DNA of 64,000 nt from a gamma proteobacterium symbiont of Ctena orbiculata (GTDB lineage Bacteria; Pseudomonadota; Gammaproteobacteria; Chromatiales; Chromatiaceae), in assembly GCA_003094535.1 (NCBI GenBank), contig NATV01000100.1:1-64000 (forward strand). Reading direction: 5' to 3'. Below are positions 37,534-46,333 of the stretch, piece after piece (the stretch's first letter is position 1; each line of letters starts with the position of its first letter). The notes beneath the pieces were generated by a model. The model made no database searches. It was not told the origin of the DNA and was given only the letters and a program-made list of their open reading frames with translations. A program made the translations under genes and the position numbers.

Positions 37534-37800
37534 TTATTTGGCTTCCGCCGGTGCCTCGGTGGTTTCTCCACCCATGCCTTCGAAGGCGCTGAACTCAGCT
37601 GCGTCGACCATGCCGTTCTCGTCTTTGTCGATGCTGCTCCAGTTCTTGCTTATCTCAGGATCCGCAGCGGCCTCTTCAGCACTGATTGAACCGTCCTGAT
37701 TCACATCGAGGGTGGCGAAATCGGTGCCGGCAACGAGTGCCGTGCTGAGTGCCAGACCGCTGAACATACCAATCATTGTAGCCAGAGTTCTCTTTTTCAT
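37534..37800 (-). CDS. Small secreted EF-hand protein
   Basis: An 88-residue protein with a signal peptide (MKKRTLATMIGMFSGLALSTALVAG). It has two EF-hand loops: DVNQDGSISAEE and DKDENGMVDAAE. Both have acidic or amide residues at positions 1, 3 and 5, Gly at 6, a hydrophobic residue at 8 and Glu at 12, so calcium binding is likely. The tail is Glu/Ala-rich. A strong ribosome site (GAGGAGG) precedes the ATG. Upstream lie a sigma-54 promoter element and two GlrR-type boxes, so it is probably a target of the adjacent QseE/QseF system. Its function in the periplasm is unknown. Confidence 0.85.
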   Translation of the reverse strand: MKKRTLATMIGMFSGLALSTALVAGTDFATLDVNQDGSISAEEAAADPEISKNWSSIDKDENGMVDAAEFSAFEGMGGETTEAPAEAK

Positions 37801-37847
37801 AATTTCCTCCTCATATTCGAGATTTGAGTTGAACTCGGCGCTTTATA

Positions 37848-37863
37848 TGCACACCCCGTGCCA
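37848..37863 (-). promoter_or_regulatory. Sigma-54 promoter (-24/-12) for the EF-hand gene
   Basis: Reading the minus strand, TGGCACG-GGGT-GTGCA matches the consensus TGGCACG-N4-TTGCW at all but one position (G for the first T), with the invariant GG and GC at the correct ten-base spacing. Transcription would start near 37837, about 37 bases before the EF-hand ATG. Confidence 0.75.
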
Positions 37864-37937
37864 ATCAATGAGAACCCTGCAGAATCAAACGGATAGCAAT
37901 TTTCACCCCGATCCATGCCCTCAGAATCCCCATGAAC

Positions 37938-37955
37938 TGTCGCCAGATGCAGACA
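37938..37955. promoter_or_regulatory. GlrR/QseF-type enhancer box 1
   Basis: TGTC-N10-GACA, the motif described for GlrR sites upstream of sigma-54-driven glmY and glmZ in enterobacteria. It lies about 100 bases upstream of the predicted sigma-54 start site, a normal enhancer distance. Confidence 0.65.
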
Positions 37956-38002
37956 ACTCTCGGCGACTTTCTCTCAACCAGTTGAAAAAAATAGAAAATA
38001 TT

Positions 38003-38020
38003 TGTCGCCGATTAGCGACA
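38003..38020. promoter_or_regulatory. GlrR/QseF-type enhancer box 2
   Basis: A second TGTC-N10-GACA, here extended to the inverted repeat TTGTCGC / GCGACAA. It is about 65 bases from box 1, centre to centre, and ends 25 bases before the qseE start codon, so it might also affect expression of the operon itself. Confidence 0.65.
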
Positions 38021-38045
38021 ACCAAAGCAGGGGGAAGTCAGAATC

Positions 38046-39575
38046 GTGGCGAGTGACCTATCCCTACTTGTGGAGAGTGAAAGCAGACAGATATCATCTC
38101 GAGTCAGGATGAAATCAAAGTCGGGATCGAAACCCTTTTTCTCATTCTCCTCCCTGCTTCTGGGTGGATTTCTCGTGGTTCTGTTTCCCTTGCTCGGCGG
38201 GCTATTCAACATCAGCTATCAGTTGGACCGTATCGCGGCGGACGGCCGTCGCGCCGTCCTGGTCACCGAGGAAGTCACCCTGTTGAGCCGCCAGATGGCG
38301 GAAGCCGTGCTCTCTCTGCAGCGGGCATCGGGCCAGTACTACGTACTCGAAGATCCCGCCCTTCTGGGCAGACTCGAGAAATCCCATCAACGCATCCTGG
38401 ATACCATCGCCGGTCTACGAGGCATGCCGTTGGACGAAAATCAGGTGGCTTTGCTGGACGATATAGCCAGCCGGGAGTCCTCTCTGTTTCAGCAACTGAA
38501 GAACACACGTCGAACCGGCGCGGATGATTTTGAGTCCTTCAAACCCGATTTCGATCATATCCACCAGAGCGTATCCACCCTGACCGACCAGCTGGGGACG
38601 CTGATCCAGCAGCAACAGGCCAAGCTACGCATGATGGCCGATCTTGCGCAACGCACAATGATCTGGCAGAGCGCGGCCTTTATCGTGCTCTCGCTGTTGC
38701 TGGCCGCCCTGCTCTCCTGGCTGCTCAGCCGGCCCGTACGCCAACTCAGCACCAGCATAAGCCGCTTGGGTGACGACGACCTCGAGACCCGGGTAGCGGT
38801 TACCGGTCCCAGCGACATGGTCAGTCTGGGCAATCAACTGGACTGGCTGAGAATGCGACTGATCGAGCTGGAAGAGGATAAGCAAAGGTTCTTCCGCCAG
38901 GTATCCCATGAACTCAAGACCCCCCTGGCCGCATTGTGGGAGGCGGTGGATCTGCTCTCCAACGAGGTTGAAGGAGAACTCACCCTTCAGCAAACTGAGA
39001 TCCTCGGCATCATGCGAAGCAGTGTTCGCGCCCTCCGGGAAAGGATCGAAGAACTGCTCAACTACCAACATGCGCTGCACCAGACAAAAGATCGGCAACA
39101 GGCCACCGTTTCGTTAGAATCATTGATAGACAGCGTTGCCCAGAGTCTCGACCTCTCCTTGAAGGCAAAACAGCTCTATCTCTCCAGATCGGTGTCAGGG
39201 ATCATGCTGCAGGTTGACCAGTCGCAGATGGAGATTGTTATCAAAAACCTGGTCAATAACGCAATCCGCTTCAGTCCGCTGGGCGGCAGAATAGAGATCC
39301 GGGCGGAAATCCGCGAAGATGAAACCCAGATCACTGTCTGTGACCAGGGCCCTGGTATTCCCCCTGACGATAGGGCATATATCTTCGAACCCTTTTATCA
39401 GGGCAAGAAACAGACCCCCGGTCTGATCCAGGGCAGTGGGCTCGGGCTGGCGATTGCCAGGGCCCACATCGAAGCACATGGAGGAAAACTCATTCTGATG
39501 GAAGGAAATAGTTCCGCCACCTGTTTTCAGATCAGCCTGCCGCTGGAGAGAGAGGCTGCAGACGATGAATCTTAG
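38046..39575 (+). CDS. qseE: Sensor histidine kinase QseE/GlrK
   Basis: A 509-residue membrane kinase. It has a TM helix (about 33-55), a periplasmic helical sensor, a second TM (about 200-225) and a HAMP linker. The HisKA motif is FFRQVSHELKTPLAAL, with the phospho-acceptor His288. The HATPase domain has NLVNNAIRFSP, DQGPGIPPDDRAYIFEPFYQ and GSGLGLAIARAHIEAHGG. The lipoprotein and sigma-54 regulator that follow identify it as the QseE/GlrK type. GTG 38046 is chosen because AGGGGGAAG lies at good spacing; an ATG at 38109 is the alternative. It should phosphorylate the regulator at 40200. Confidence 0.9.
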   Translation: MASDLSLLVESESRQISSRVRMKSKSGSKPFFSFSSLLLGGFLVVLFPLLGGLFNISYQLDRIAADGRRAVLVTEEVTLLSRQMAEAVLSLQRASGQYYVLEDPALLGRLEKSHQRILDTIAGLRGMPLDENQVALLDDIASRESSLFQQLKNTRRTGADDFESFKPDFDHIHQSVSTLTDQLGTLIQQQQAKLRMMADLAQRTMIWQSAAFIVLSLLLAALLSWLLSRPVRQLSTSISRLGDDDLETRVAVTGPSDMVSLGNQLDWLRMRLIELEEDKQRFFRQVSHELKTPLAALWEAVDLLSNEVEGELTLQQTEILGIMRSSVRALRERIEELLNYQHALHQTKDRQQATVSLESLIDSVAQSLDLSLKAKQLYLSRSVSGIMLQVDQSQMEIVIKNLVNNAIRFSPLGGRIEIRAEIREDETQITVCDQGPGIPPDDRAYIFEPFYQGKKQTPGLIQGSGLGLAIARAHIEAHGGKLILMEGNSSATCFQISLPLEREAADDES

Positions 39576-40203
39576 ACGATCGAGTCTTTTACTCAGCATA
39601 CTCTGGCTCGCCGGCTGTGCGGCAACGGAACAGATCGCCAAAACAGAGGCTATCGAATCAGCTGCCACCAAGGAGACAAACTCGGGCGCCGGAAAAACGG
39701 AAACAACACGAGCGGCCGCAACAACCTCGGCAATCGATGAGGGAGAGACTGCAAATGCGGCTGCCACTGCGGAGATGGCTCAAGTCCTGTCATTATCGCG
39801 ATTGCTGCAGCGCATGGACCGTGTTGCTACCCTGGAACCCGGCTCGGTACAGCAACGAACCCAACAACTGGACGCCAAGTTCGCTGAGCTTGATCCCGCG
39901 GACAGGTATGAATTCGCCCTGCTGCTCACCCGGAAGCGTTCAACCAACAGAGCGCTGACCCGGGCCATCTCGATCCTGAGCGAGCTGCAGGAGGGTGCGA
40001 ATGATCGAATCGTTGCGGAGATACTGCTGCTGCATCGCCGCTACCTTACACTGAAAAAGCAGTACCGCTCGCAACGCAACAAGAGCATTGAACTTGAAAA
40101 GAAGATCGAACGCCTCAAGGGACTCGAGCAGGACCTCGACAACTCGAATTCCCGCATGCAGGAACCCTTGTATCCGCTGCCTGGAGCGCCTCGGCAACCG
40201 TGA
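39565..40203 (+). CDS. qseG: QseG-like outer-membrane lipoprotein
   Basis: A 212-residue lipoprotein with signal peptide ending LAGC (acylated Cys18). It has a low-complexity Ala/Thr/Glu-rich linker (about 20-75) and a helical C-terminal part ending in a coiled coil (about 155-195, RSQRNKSIELEKKIERLKGLEQDLD). Position between the kinase and the sigma-54 regulator, size and coiled coil match QseG, which in enterobacteria interacts with QseE and is needed for its activity. Sequence identity itself is not obvious. It overlaps both neighbours (11 and 4 bases). Confidence 0.75.
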   Translation: MNLRRSSLLLSILWLAGCAATEQIAKTEAIESAATKETNSGAGKTETTRAAATTSAIDEGETANAAATAEMAQVLSLSRLLQRMDRVATLEPGSVQQRTQQLDAKFAELDPADRYEFALLLTRKRSTNRALTRAISILSELQEGANDRIVAEILLLHRRYLTLKKQYRSQRNKSIELEKKIERLKGLEQDLDNSNSRMQEPLYPLPGAPRQP

Positions 40204-41552
40204 ACAGAAACCACATACTCCTGGTTGATGACGATCCCGATCTGCTGAAGCTGCTGTCGATACGCTTGACATCGGCCGGTTACCATGTGGAGTCGGCATC
40301 CAGCGCCGAGCAAGCCCTGGCCAATATCGCCCTTGCCAGACCCCGGGTGGTGATTACCGACCTGCGCATGCCCGGCATGGACGGTATGGCGCTGTTTCAA
40401 CATCTCCACAGCGAGGATCCGACCCTGCCCGTGATTCTGCTGACGGCCCACGGCACCATCCCGGATGCGGTACAGGCGACCAAGTGCGGGGTGTTCGCCT
40501 ATCTTACCAAACCCTACGATCCCAAGGCCCTGCTGCAGCTGGTCGAGCGTGCCGCCGCCCTGCCGCTGCCGGATGAATCGGCTCACGATGCGGAGGATGA
40601 AGCCTGGAGGCAGGAGATCGTTACCGCCAGCCCGCTCATGGTGTCACTGCTTGCCGAGGCTCGACTGGTGGCCGAAAGCGACTCCAATGTGTTCATACAG
40701 GGAGAGTCCGGCACCGGTAAAGAGCTACTGGCCCGCGCCATCCACAAGGCGGGATCACGGCTCGACAAGCCGTTCGTGGCCATCAACTGCGCCGCCATAC
40801 CCGAACAGCTGCTTGAATCAGAGCTCTTCGGACACGCCAAGGGGGCCTTTACAGGCGCGGTGTCGGCAAGGGAGGGTCTGTTAAAAAGCGCCAGCGGCGG
40901 TACGGTTTTCCTCGATGAGATCGGTGATATGCCGCTTGCGCTCCAGGCCAAGCTGCTGCGGGTACTCGAGGACCGGGAGATCCGGCCGATCGGTTCCAGC
41001 CAGATGATCCCGGTAGACCTGAGGATCATATCGGCTACCCATCGCGATCTCGAGGAGGCGGTAACCAATGGGGCGTTTCGGGAAGACCTCTTCTATCGGC
41101 TCAATGTGGTAAGCCTTTCACTGCCATCGCTGAAACAGCGAAGGGAGGATATCCCGCTGCTTGCACGTCACTTCCTGGAGAGCCAATCCGGAAAGAGGCG
41201 GGCCGAGGCCTTCACGCCGGAAGCGATGGAACTGCTCATCGCCAACGACTGGCCGGGCAATGTCCGTCAACTGCTGAACGTTGTAGAGCAGTGCTGCGTA
41301 CTCTGTACCACCAGCCTGATATCACCCGCCCTGGTGGCCAGGGCGCTGCACAACAAGGTGGCGGGAAGCGATCTCACCTATGCAAACGCAAAGCAGCAGT
41401 TCGAACGGGATTACCTGATACGGCTGCTGAAAATCACCGGCGGCCGGGTCTCCGAGGCGGCACGCCTGGCGGGGCGCAATCGCACCGAGTTCTACCGCCT
41501 GCTCTCCAAGCATGTGCTGAATCCATCCATGTTCAAAGGCAACGACCTCTAA
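40200..41552 (+). CDS. qseF: Sigma-54-dependent response regulator QseF/GlrR
   Basis: A 450-residue activator of sigma-54 RNA polymerase. It has a receiver domain (HILLVDDDPD, phospho-acceptor Asp54 in VITDLRMPGMDG, LTKPYDP) and an AAA+ domain with Walker A GESGTGKE (168-175) and the sigma-54 contact loop GAFTGA (215-220). The C-terminal Fis-type helix-turn-helix is KITGGRVSEAARLAGRNRTEFYRLL. The GTG start overlaps the qseG stop. Its likely target sites (two TGTC-N10-GACA boxes) and a sigma-54 promoter lie upstream of this operon in front of the EF-hand gene. Confidence 0.93.
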   Translation: MNRNHILLVDDDPDLLKLLSIRLTSAGYHVESASSAEQALANIALARPRVVITDLRMPGMDGMALFQHLHSEDPTLPVILLTAHGTIPDAVQATKCGVFAYLTKPYDPKALLQLVERAAALPLPDESAHDAEDEAWRQEIVTASPLMVSLLAEARLVAESDSNVFIQGESGTGKELLARAIHKAGSRLDKPFVAINCAAIPEQLLESELFGHAKGAFTGAVSAREGLLKSASGGTVFLDEIGDMPLALQAKLLRVLEDREIRPIGSSQMIPVDLRIISATHRDLEEAVTNGAFREDLFYRLNVVSLSLPSLKQRREDIPLLARHFLESQSGKRRAEAFTPEAMELLIANDWPGNVRQLLNVVEQCCVLCTTSLISPALVARALHNKVAGSDLTYANAKQQFERDYLIRLLKITGGRVSEAARLAGRNRTEFYRLLSKHVLNPSMFKGNDL

Positions 41553-41704
41553 CACCCCTAGTTGGAGTGGATGGATTCCAACCGGCTTTCCCTGGCCTAT
41601 AATCTACTAACCCGGCATTATGGCGAAGCGTGCTACTCGATCAGCATTTCCAGGCAATAAACGGATAGGGGGCGATCCTGTTCAGTAAAGGTGTATTTCT
41701 CGAT

Positions 41705-42637
41705 GTGGGTTCGGTCGACTCCGGAGATATCGCATGGTCGCCATTAAAGGCCACGGCCCAAGCTTGGGGCTGGCACCAGGTGACCAGCCCCCAACAAACG
41801 CTTCAGCGCATCATCGATGCCGATCTGGTGATCAGCAACAAGGTGGTGCTCGATCGTGCCAGTTTGGCTGCATGTCACAATCTCAAACTGATCTGTATCG
41901 CAGCGACCGGCAGCAATAATGTCGACCTGGATGCTGCTGCCGAGTTCGGTATCGCGGTCACCAACGTAACCGGGTATGCCACACCTTCTGTGGTACAACA
42001 TGTATTCTCGTTGATCCTCTCGCTTATCACCCGGCAGCAGAACTATCAAAGAGCAGTGGCGAAAGGCGATTGGCAAAAGGCAGACCATTTCTGTTTTCTC
42101 GACTACCCCATCCGGGAACTGTCGGGCAAGCGCATGGGCATCCTTGGCCATGGCGAACTGGGACGTGGAGTGAGCCGCCTGGCCGAGGCCTTCGGCATGC
42201 AGGTCGTGGTGGCTCAGCGACCTGGCAGCGGGCCTGCGCCTGCTCGGCTGGCGCTGGACAGACTCTTGCCGCAGGTGGACGTGCTGTCGATACATGTACC
42301 CCTGGTGGAAAACACCCGCAACCTGATCGGTGCCCGCGAACTGGGTTTGCTGCAGCCTCACGCCCTGCTGATCAATACGGCGCGCGGCGGTATCGTGGAT
42401 GAACAGGCGCTGGCGGATGCATTGATCCGGGGTGAATTGGGTGGCGCGGGCATAGATGTGCTGAGGACGGAACCGCCCGTGGATGGAAGCCCGCTGCTCA
42501 ATCCCAAGATACCCAACCTGATCCTAACCCCCCACATCGCATGGGCCAGCCGGGAGGCGAGGCAGCGCCTGGTCGATGGCGTGAGTGCAAATATCCAGGC
42601 CTTTGTCAGCGGAGAGCTTCGCAATCGTCTGGTTTGA
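41705..42637 (+). CDS. D-2-hydroxyacid dehydrogenase
   Basis: A protein of the D-isomer-specific 2-hydroxyacid dehydrogenase family (glycerate, hydroxypyruvate and related substrates; NAD(P) dependent). Seen are the nucleotide motif GILGHGELGRG and catalytic Arg (NTARGGIVDE), Glu (VLRTEPP) and His (LTPHIAWAS). With GTG 41705 the protein is 310 residues and lacks the first beta strand. The frame continues upstream as FSKGVFLDVGSVD from a CTG at 41678 preceded by AGGGGG, so the true start may be that CTG. The substrate cannot be assigned; hydroxypyruvate/glycerate is common for this subgroup. Confidence 0.88.
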   Translation: MGSVDSGDIAWSPLKATAQAWGWHQVTSPQQTLQRIIDADLVISNKVVLDRASLAACHNLKLICIAATGSNNVDLDAAAEFGIAVTNVTGYATPSVVQHVFSLILSLITRQQNYQRAVAKGDWQKADHFCFLDYPIRELSGKRMGILGHGELGRGVSRLAEAFGMQVVVAQRPGSGPAPARLALDRLLPQVDVLSIHVPLVENTRNLIGARELGLLQPHALLINTARGGIVDEQALADALIRGELGGAGIDVLRTEPPVDGSPLLNPKIPNLILTPHIAWASREARQRLVDGVSANIQAFVSGELRNRLV

Positions 42638-42760
42638 GAGATTGCCAACGCTAATCGCCACCACCCGAGCCATTCGCTGTGCCGCATACTTTATGCCAGG
42701 CACAGGGAGCAATAAAAAAGCAAGCTGTAAATGAGCGCGCAGCATGAGAATCGGCGACTA

Positions 42761-43894
42761 TCAGGGACTGGAGATCCAAAACAACTCTCCAGCATCCGTA
42801 AAACGATAAATCAGATCACTGTCAGTCTCATGGATTTGCAGATGGCGCCCTAGAATTGGAACGGCTGTCGTTGTCGCGGTATCCATTGATAGCGGCACAT
42901 CCGTACCATCCGCCGGTACCGCATACAGCGTCCCTGGCGTTCCCAGCGCAAACCAATCTGCAGCTCCCACTTCGCCCTCCAAAAGAAGGATCCACTCGCC
43001 ATCGGGGGACCAGGTTGGGTGTTTCATGTGAGGATCGGATTCTCCAGGCACCACCGCGAGCCGCTTCAGATCATTGCCGTTCACATCCAGGGTATGTGCA
43101 TGACCATGAGTGGAAACACGAGTGCCATATGTCTTCAGGACAAAGGCAATGCGCTCTCCATCAGGGCTTGCCCTGACCTCCACCGGTTCACCCTGAGTCG
43201 AGTCAAACTGGATAATGGGGTTACCGACAGTTGAGAGCACTGGAGTCACATAGATACTCTGCCCAAGGGTATAGACGAGTCGGTTGTCGGGCAGCCAGTC
43301 AAAATCGATCAACGCAAAACCTTGACTTATCACCGTGTAGCTAACGAGCTGGTTGTTTTCCCGATCGTGGATTTCGAGATAGTAGTCACTTGAGTTGAAG
43401 TCGTATTCTCTAATCACGGCAAGATACCTGGAATCCCTGGAAATCTTAACCGGCTCATGAATAGTGCCACTAAAGGTAAAACCAGCGAACATTGCACCAG
43501 AACCGTCGTACAACCTGACACACTCCAAATTGTAATAGACGGAATCGCTGTCCCTACAATTATTCACGGTTTCTACCACCATCCCACCAGCAACCGCTTG
43601 CGAGGTGATCTCAACAGTGGCAATACCCAGATATTCCGGCCTCTCATCCCACGCCTCCACCCCTGGCACCCTCGTGTAACTACCAGTGGTTAAATCCAGG
43701 ACCCATCCCTTACCCCCTAAAACCACCTTCCCTGCCAATCCCGGATTGATCGACTGGCCGGCCTGATCAGATTGGTTTATTTGACTGTCTGTCGCGGACG
43801 ATCCTCCGCCTTCACCACCCCCACCGCCACAGCCGGGGAGAAAAAAGAGCGAAGAGATTGCAATTAAGAATATGACATTCCATGTGACCTTCAT
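42761..43894 (-). CDS. Lipoprotein with beta-propeller-like (TolB/PD40) repeats
   Basis: A 377-residue lipoprotein: signal peptide ending FLPGC (Cys22), then a polyglycine stretch and a Ser/Gln-rich linker. The body contains repeated strand motifs of the WD40-like PD40 type (ISRDSRYLAVIREYD, ASPDGERIAFVLKTYG, WSPDGEWILLLEG), suggesting a six- or seven-bladed propeller. A Cys pair (NNCRDSDSVYYNLECVRLYDGSG) may form a disulfide. The function is unknown, but such propellers usually mediate protein or ligand binding in the periplasm. It is flanked by a 335-base gap upstream. Confidence 0.78.
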   Translation of the reverse strand: MKVTWNVIFLIAISSLFFLPGCGGGGGEGGGSSATDSQINQSDQAGQSINPGLAGKVVLGGKGWVLDLTTGSYTRVPGVEAWDERPEYLGIATVEITSQAVAGGMVVETVNNCRDSDSVYYNLECVRLYDGSGAMFAGFTFSGTIHEPVKISRDSRYLAVIREYDFNSSDYYLEIHDRENNQLVSYTVISQGFALIDFDWLPDNRLVYTLGQSIYVTPVLSTVGNPIIQFDSTQGEPVEVRASPDGERIAFVLKTYGTRVSTHGHAHTLDVNGNDLKRLAVVPGESDPHMKHPTWSPDGEWILLLEGEVGAADWFALGTPGTLYAVPADGTDVPLSMDTATTTAVPILGRHLQIHETDSDLIYRFTDAGELFWISSP

Positions 43895-44229
43895 ACTGCT
43901 TTCCTAGCTGGTTATCTATTCTGGATTATGCTGTGAGACTCAATCTTAAAACATTATTTTTACATCTATCTGACAGAATTTATCAAGCAGGTAAATAAAT
44001 CCTGAAGATTGCGCTTCTAACAATACCTTTTGGGTTGTCATATCTAGTTACGCAAGACAAACTCCAACAATCAGCTTGAGGCCCGCTTGCCAAGCGCAAA
44101 ACAATTGAACTATGCTTTTTTTGATCCGTCACATCAAACGAAGCGCGGTTATTGCTAATCACAGGTCAACCATGGAGCGATAAACGCTCTAAAATAACCT
44201 GACCTGCTTCTTGTTTAGGGTGTCAATAG
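43895..44229. promoter_or_regulatory. Divergent intergenic region with nested inverted repeats before a histidine kinase gene
   Basis: At 44162-44206 an outer repeat CAGGTCA / TGACCTG encloses an inner hairpin GAGCG-ATAAA-CGCTC (44175-44189). The structure ends 23 bases before the kinase GTG. The rest of the gap is AT-rich without ORFs and must hold promoters for both divergent genes. Confidence 0.45.
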
Positions 44230-45570
44230 GTGAACCTCCGATTCAGACTCAATCTTATCGTAACTCTGGTGTTGTTAATCATCCTTGCGATCAGCGCTGT
44301 GCAGGCGGTAAATAACGCGCGAAAAAATGTTCGTGCAGAGTTGGAATCGGCCATGGTGTTTGCCATGCATATGCTGGCTGCAGAACTGCGTCATATAAAT
44401 CAGGGCGATAGGTTCGGGCAGCAAAGCTCGAATCCGTTCAGGCTCGATCAGCTAGCCAACATACGTCACCTGCTGATCGCTTTTTATGATCTTGACAATA
44501 ACCTGATCGAAAGCAACGAGACAATCCCGCGGCAAGGCGAGGAAACCACGCCAATGTGGTTTAAGCAGCTGATGTACGGAGCGCTTCAGGATATCCCCAA
44601 CAAGCGTCTGCCCGTCTATACAGACACTGTAAAAACAGGGGAACTTGTGGTCAGCCCAGAACCCAACAGTGAAATAACTGAAGCCTGGGCAGAGACAAAA
44701 ATGCTGCTGCTGATGATGACACTGATTTTCCTGGCGGTAAACATCATGGTCTATCTGGTGGTGGCACATGCCTTGAGGCCGATTTCCCATATCACTAAAG
44801 CACTGTCCGATATTGAATCAGGTCAGCTTGAGACCCGACTGCCGATTTTCAAGCTTCCCGAAATGGCGGGTATCAGCAAAAAGTTCAATACCATGGCAGC
44901 GACAATGCAGAACAGTATTCTGCACAATCAGCGCCTGACTCAGCGCATAATTCGTCTGCAGGAGACAGAACGAAAAAGCCTTGCACAAGAGCTTCATGAT
45001 GAAATTGGCCAACATTTAACGGCGATACACGTTGACGCCTCGGTGATAAAACAGTCGACAGATCTATCCTCCAGTATCAAAAGCGCGCGGGCCATCGATG
45101 AGATTGCATGCCACATGATGGTAATTCTGAGAAGCATGCTGAAACGCCTGAGACCCGGCGGTCTTGATGAGTTGAGTTTCATTGACGCCTTGCAGGAGCT
45201 AATAGATTCGTGGCAACAGAGACACACACAGACAGATCTCAGTTATCGGATCCAGGGCAACTTCAGCTTGCACGACGAGGCCATTCAGTTGACCCTGTAT
45301 CGTATATTGCAGGAGTGCCTGACAAATATCAGTCGTCACTCAGGCGCCACTGAGGTCAGAATCAATCTGGAAGAGAGTAAAACTGACTATTCTCTGCAGG
45401 TGACAGACAACGGCAAAGGCTTTGACGTTGATGAGCAAAGATCGAGTTTTGGCATATCGGGTATGCAGCAGCGGGTCGAAAGCGTGAACGGCGAGATGGA
45501 TATCGACGCCAAACCTGGTGATGGAGCAGTCATCAGAATAATAATTCCAAGGCAGGGGGAGATTCAATGA
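44230..45570 (+). CDS. NarL-type sensor histidine kinase (LapD/MoxY-like sensor, HAMP, HisKA_3)
   Basis: A 446-residue membrane kinase. It has a TM helix (about 7-27), a periplasmic domain resembling the LapD/MoxY N-terminal fold (NIRHLLIAFYDLDNNLIESNE, PMWFKQLM, GELVVSPEPNSEITEAW), a second TM (about 157-180) and a HAMP domain. The HisKA_3 motif is LAQELHDEIGQHLTAI (phospho-His256), followed by a HATPase ending in DNGKGFDV and GISGMQQRVESV. The next gene, a NarL-type regulator, overlaps by four bases, so they form one two-component system. It is a paralogue of the kinase at 48998. The signal is unknown. Confidence 0.9.
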   Translation: MNLRFRLNLIVTLVLLIILAISAVQAVNNARKNVRAELESAMVFAMHMLAAELRHINQGDRFGQQSSNPFRLDQLANIRHLLIAFYDLDNNLIESNETIPRQGEETTPMWFKQLMYGALQDIPNKRLPVYTDTVKTGELVVSPEPNSEITEAWAETKMLLLMMTLIFLAVNIMVYLVVAHALRPISHITKALSDIESGQLETRLPIFKLPEMAGISKKFNTMAATMQNSILHNQRLTQRIIRLQETERKSLAQELHDEIGQHLTAIHVDASVIKQSTDLSSSIKSARAIDEIACHMMVILRSMLKRLRPGGLDELSFIDALQELIDSWQQRHTQTDLSYRIQGNFSLHDEAIQLTLYRILQECLTNISRHSGATEVRINLEESKTDYSLQVTDNGKGFDVDEQRSSFGISGMQQRVESVNGEMDIDAKPGDGAVIRIIIPRQGEIQ

Positions 45571-46211
45571 ATCGGACAATCAATGTCGTCCTGGCCGATG
45601 ATCATATCGTCGTCAGGTCCGGGTTGACCAGGCTGCTGGAACAAAACAGCGATATAAAAGTAATTGGTGAAGCTGAGAGTGGCGAGCAGGCCTACCGAAT
45701 ATACGCCGAGCGTATGCCCGACGTTTTGATTATGGATCTCTCCATGCCGGGCATGGGCGGACTCGAGGCATTGAGGCGGATCATTGGGGATTGGCCGGAC
45801 GCCAAGATCATTATCTATACCATGCATGAAAACACCAGTTACGCCATCCAGTCGATGAGCACCGGCGCGATGGGATATGTTGCCAAATCGGGGCCGACAA
45901 GCGATCTGATAAACGCAGTCAAAAAAGCCAGTGCCGGTGAAAAATACCTAAGTGGGGATATGGCTCAAAAAATAGCCTTAAACAGTGTAGCCGGTGATGA
46001 CGATCCCTCACAGTTGCTGACTGCGAGAGAGTTTGAGGTGTTTCGGCTCCTGGCCGAGGGCAAGACCATTGAGGATATCGCCAGTGATCTCGATATCGGG
46101 CTTAAAACTGTCGCCAATCATCAAACCAATATCAGACAGAAACTCGACATCAACTCCCCTGTCGAGCTTGTCCGTCTGGCAATCAAACATGGGGTGATCA
46201 TTAAAAACTGA
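45567..46211 (+). CDS. NarL/LuxR-family response regulator
   Basis: A 214-residue regulator: receiver domain with VVLADDHIVVRSGL, phospho-acceptor Asp57 (VLIMDLSMPGMGG) and the switch Lys (YVAKSG), then a LuxR-type helix-turn-helix (LTAREFEVFRLLAEGKTIEDIASDLDIGLKTVANHQTNIRQKL). It starts within the stop of the kinase gene. It is paralogous to the regulator at 50346, but the recognition helix differs (ANHQTNIRQ against ANYTTQIKT), so DNA targets may have diverged. Confidence 0.93.
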   Translation: MNRTINVVLADDHIVVRSGLTRLLEQNSDIKVIGEAESGEQAYRIYAERMPDVLIMDLSMPGMGGLEALRRIIGDWPDAKIIIYTMHENTSYAIQSMSTGAMGYVAKSGPTSDLINAVKKASAGEKYLSGDMAQKIALNSVAGDDDPSQLLTAREFEVFRLLAEGKTIEDIASDLDIGLKTVANHQTNIRQKLDINSPVELVRLAIKHGVIIKN

Positions 46212-46333
46212 AACAGCGGGAAAATCACTCTTGATCCATCCTTAGGCCAGTACCCGGTGCATCCCTGCACCACAATCCTGTTTGTCTGCCCTGATCATGC
46301 CGGGGATGGCAATAACCAGAGCTGCCAGTGAGA

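Noticed and set aside
46256..46271. GGTGCA-TCCC-TGCACC hairpin between the first regulator gene and the ABM-like gene as an intrinsic terminator
   Set aside because: The stem is short and no T-run follows on either strand, so I did not call a terminator.
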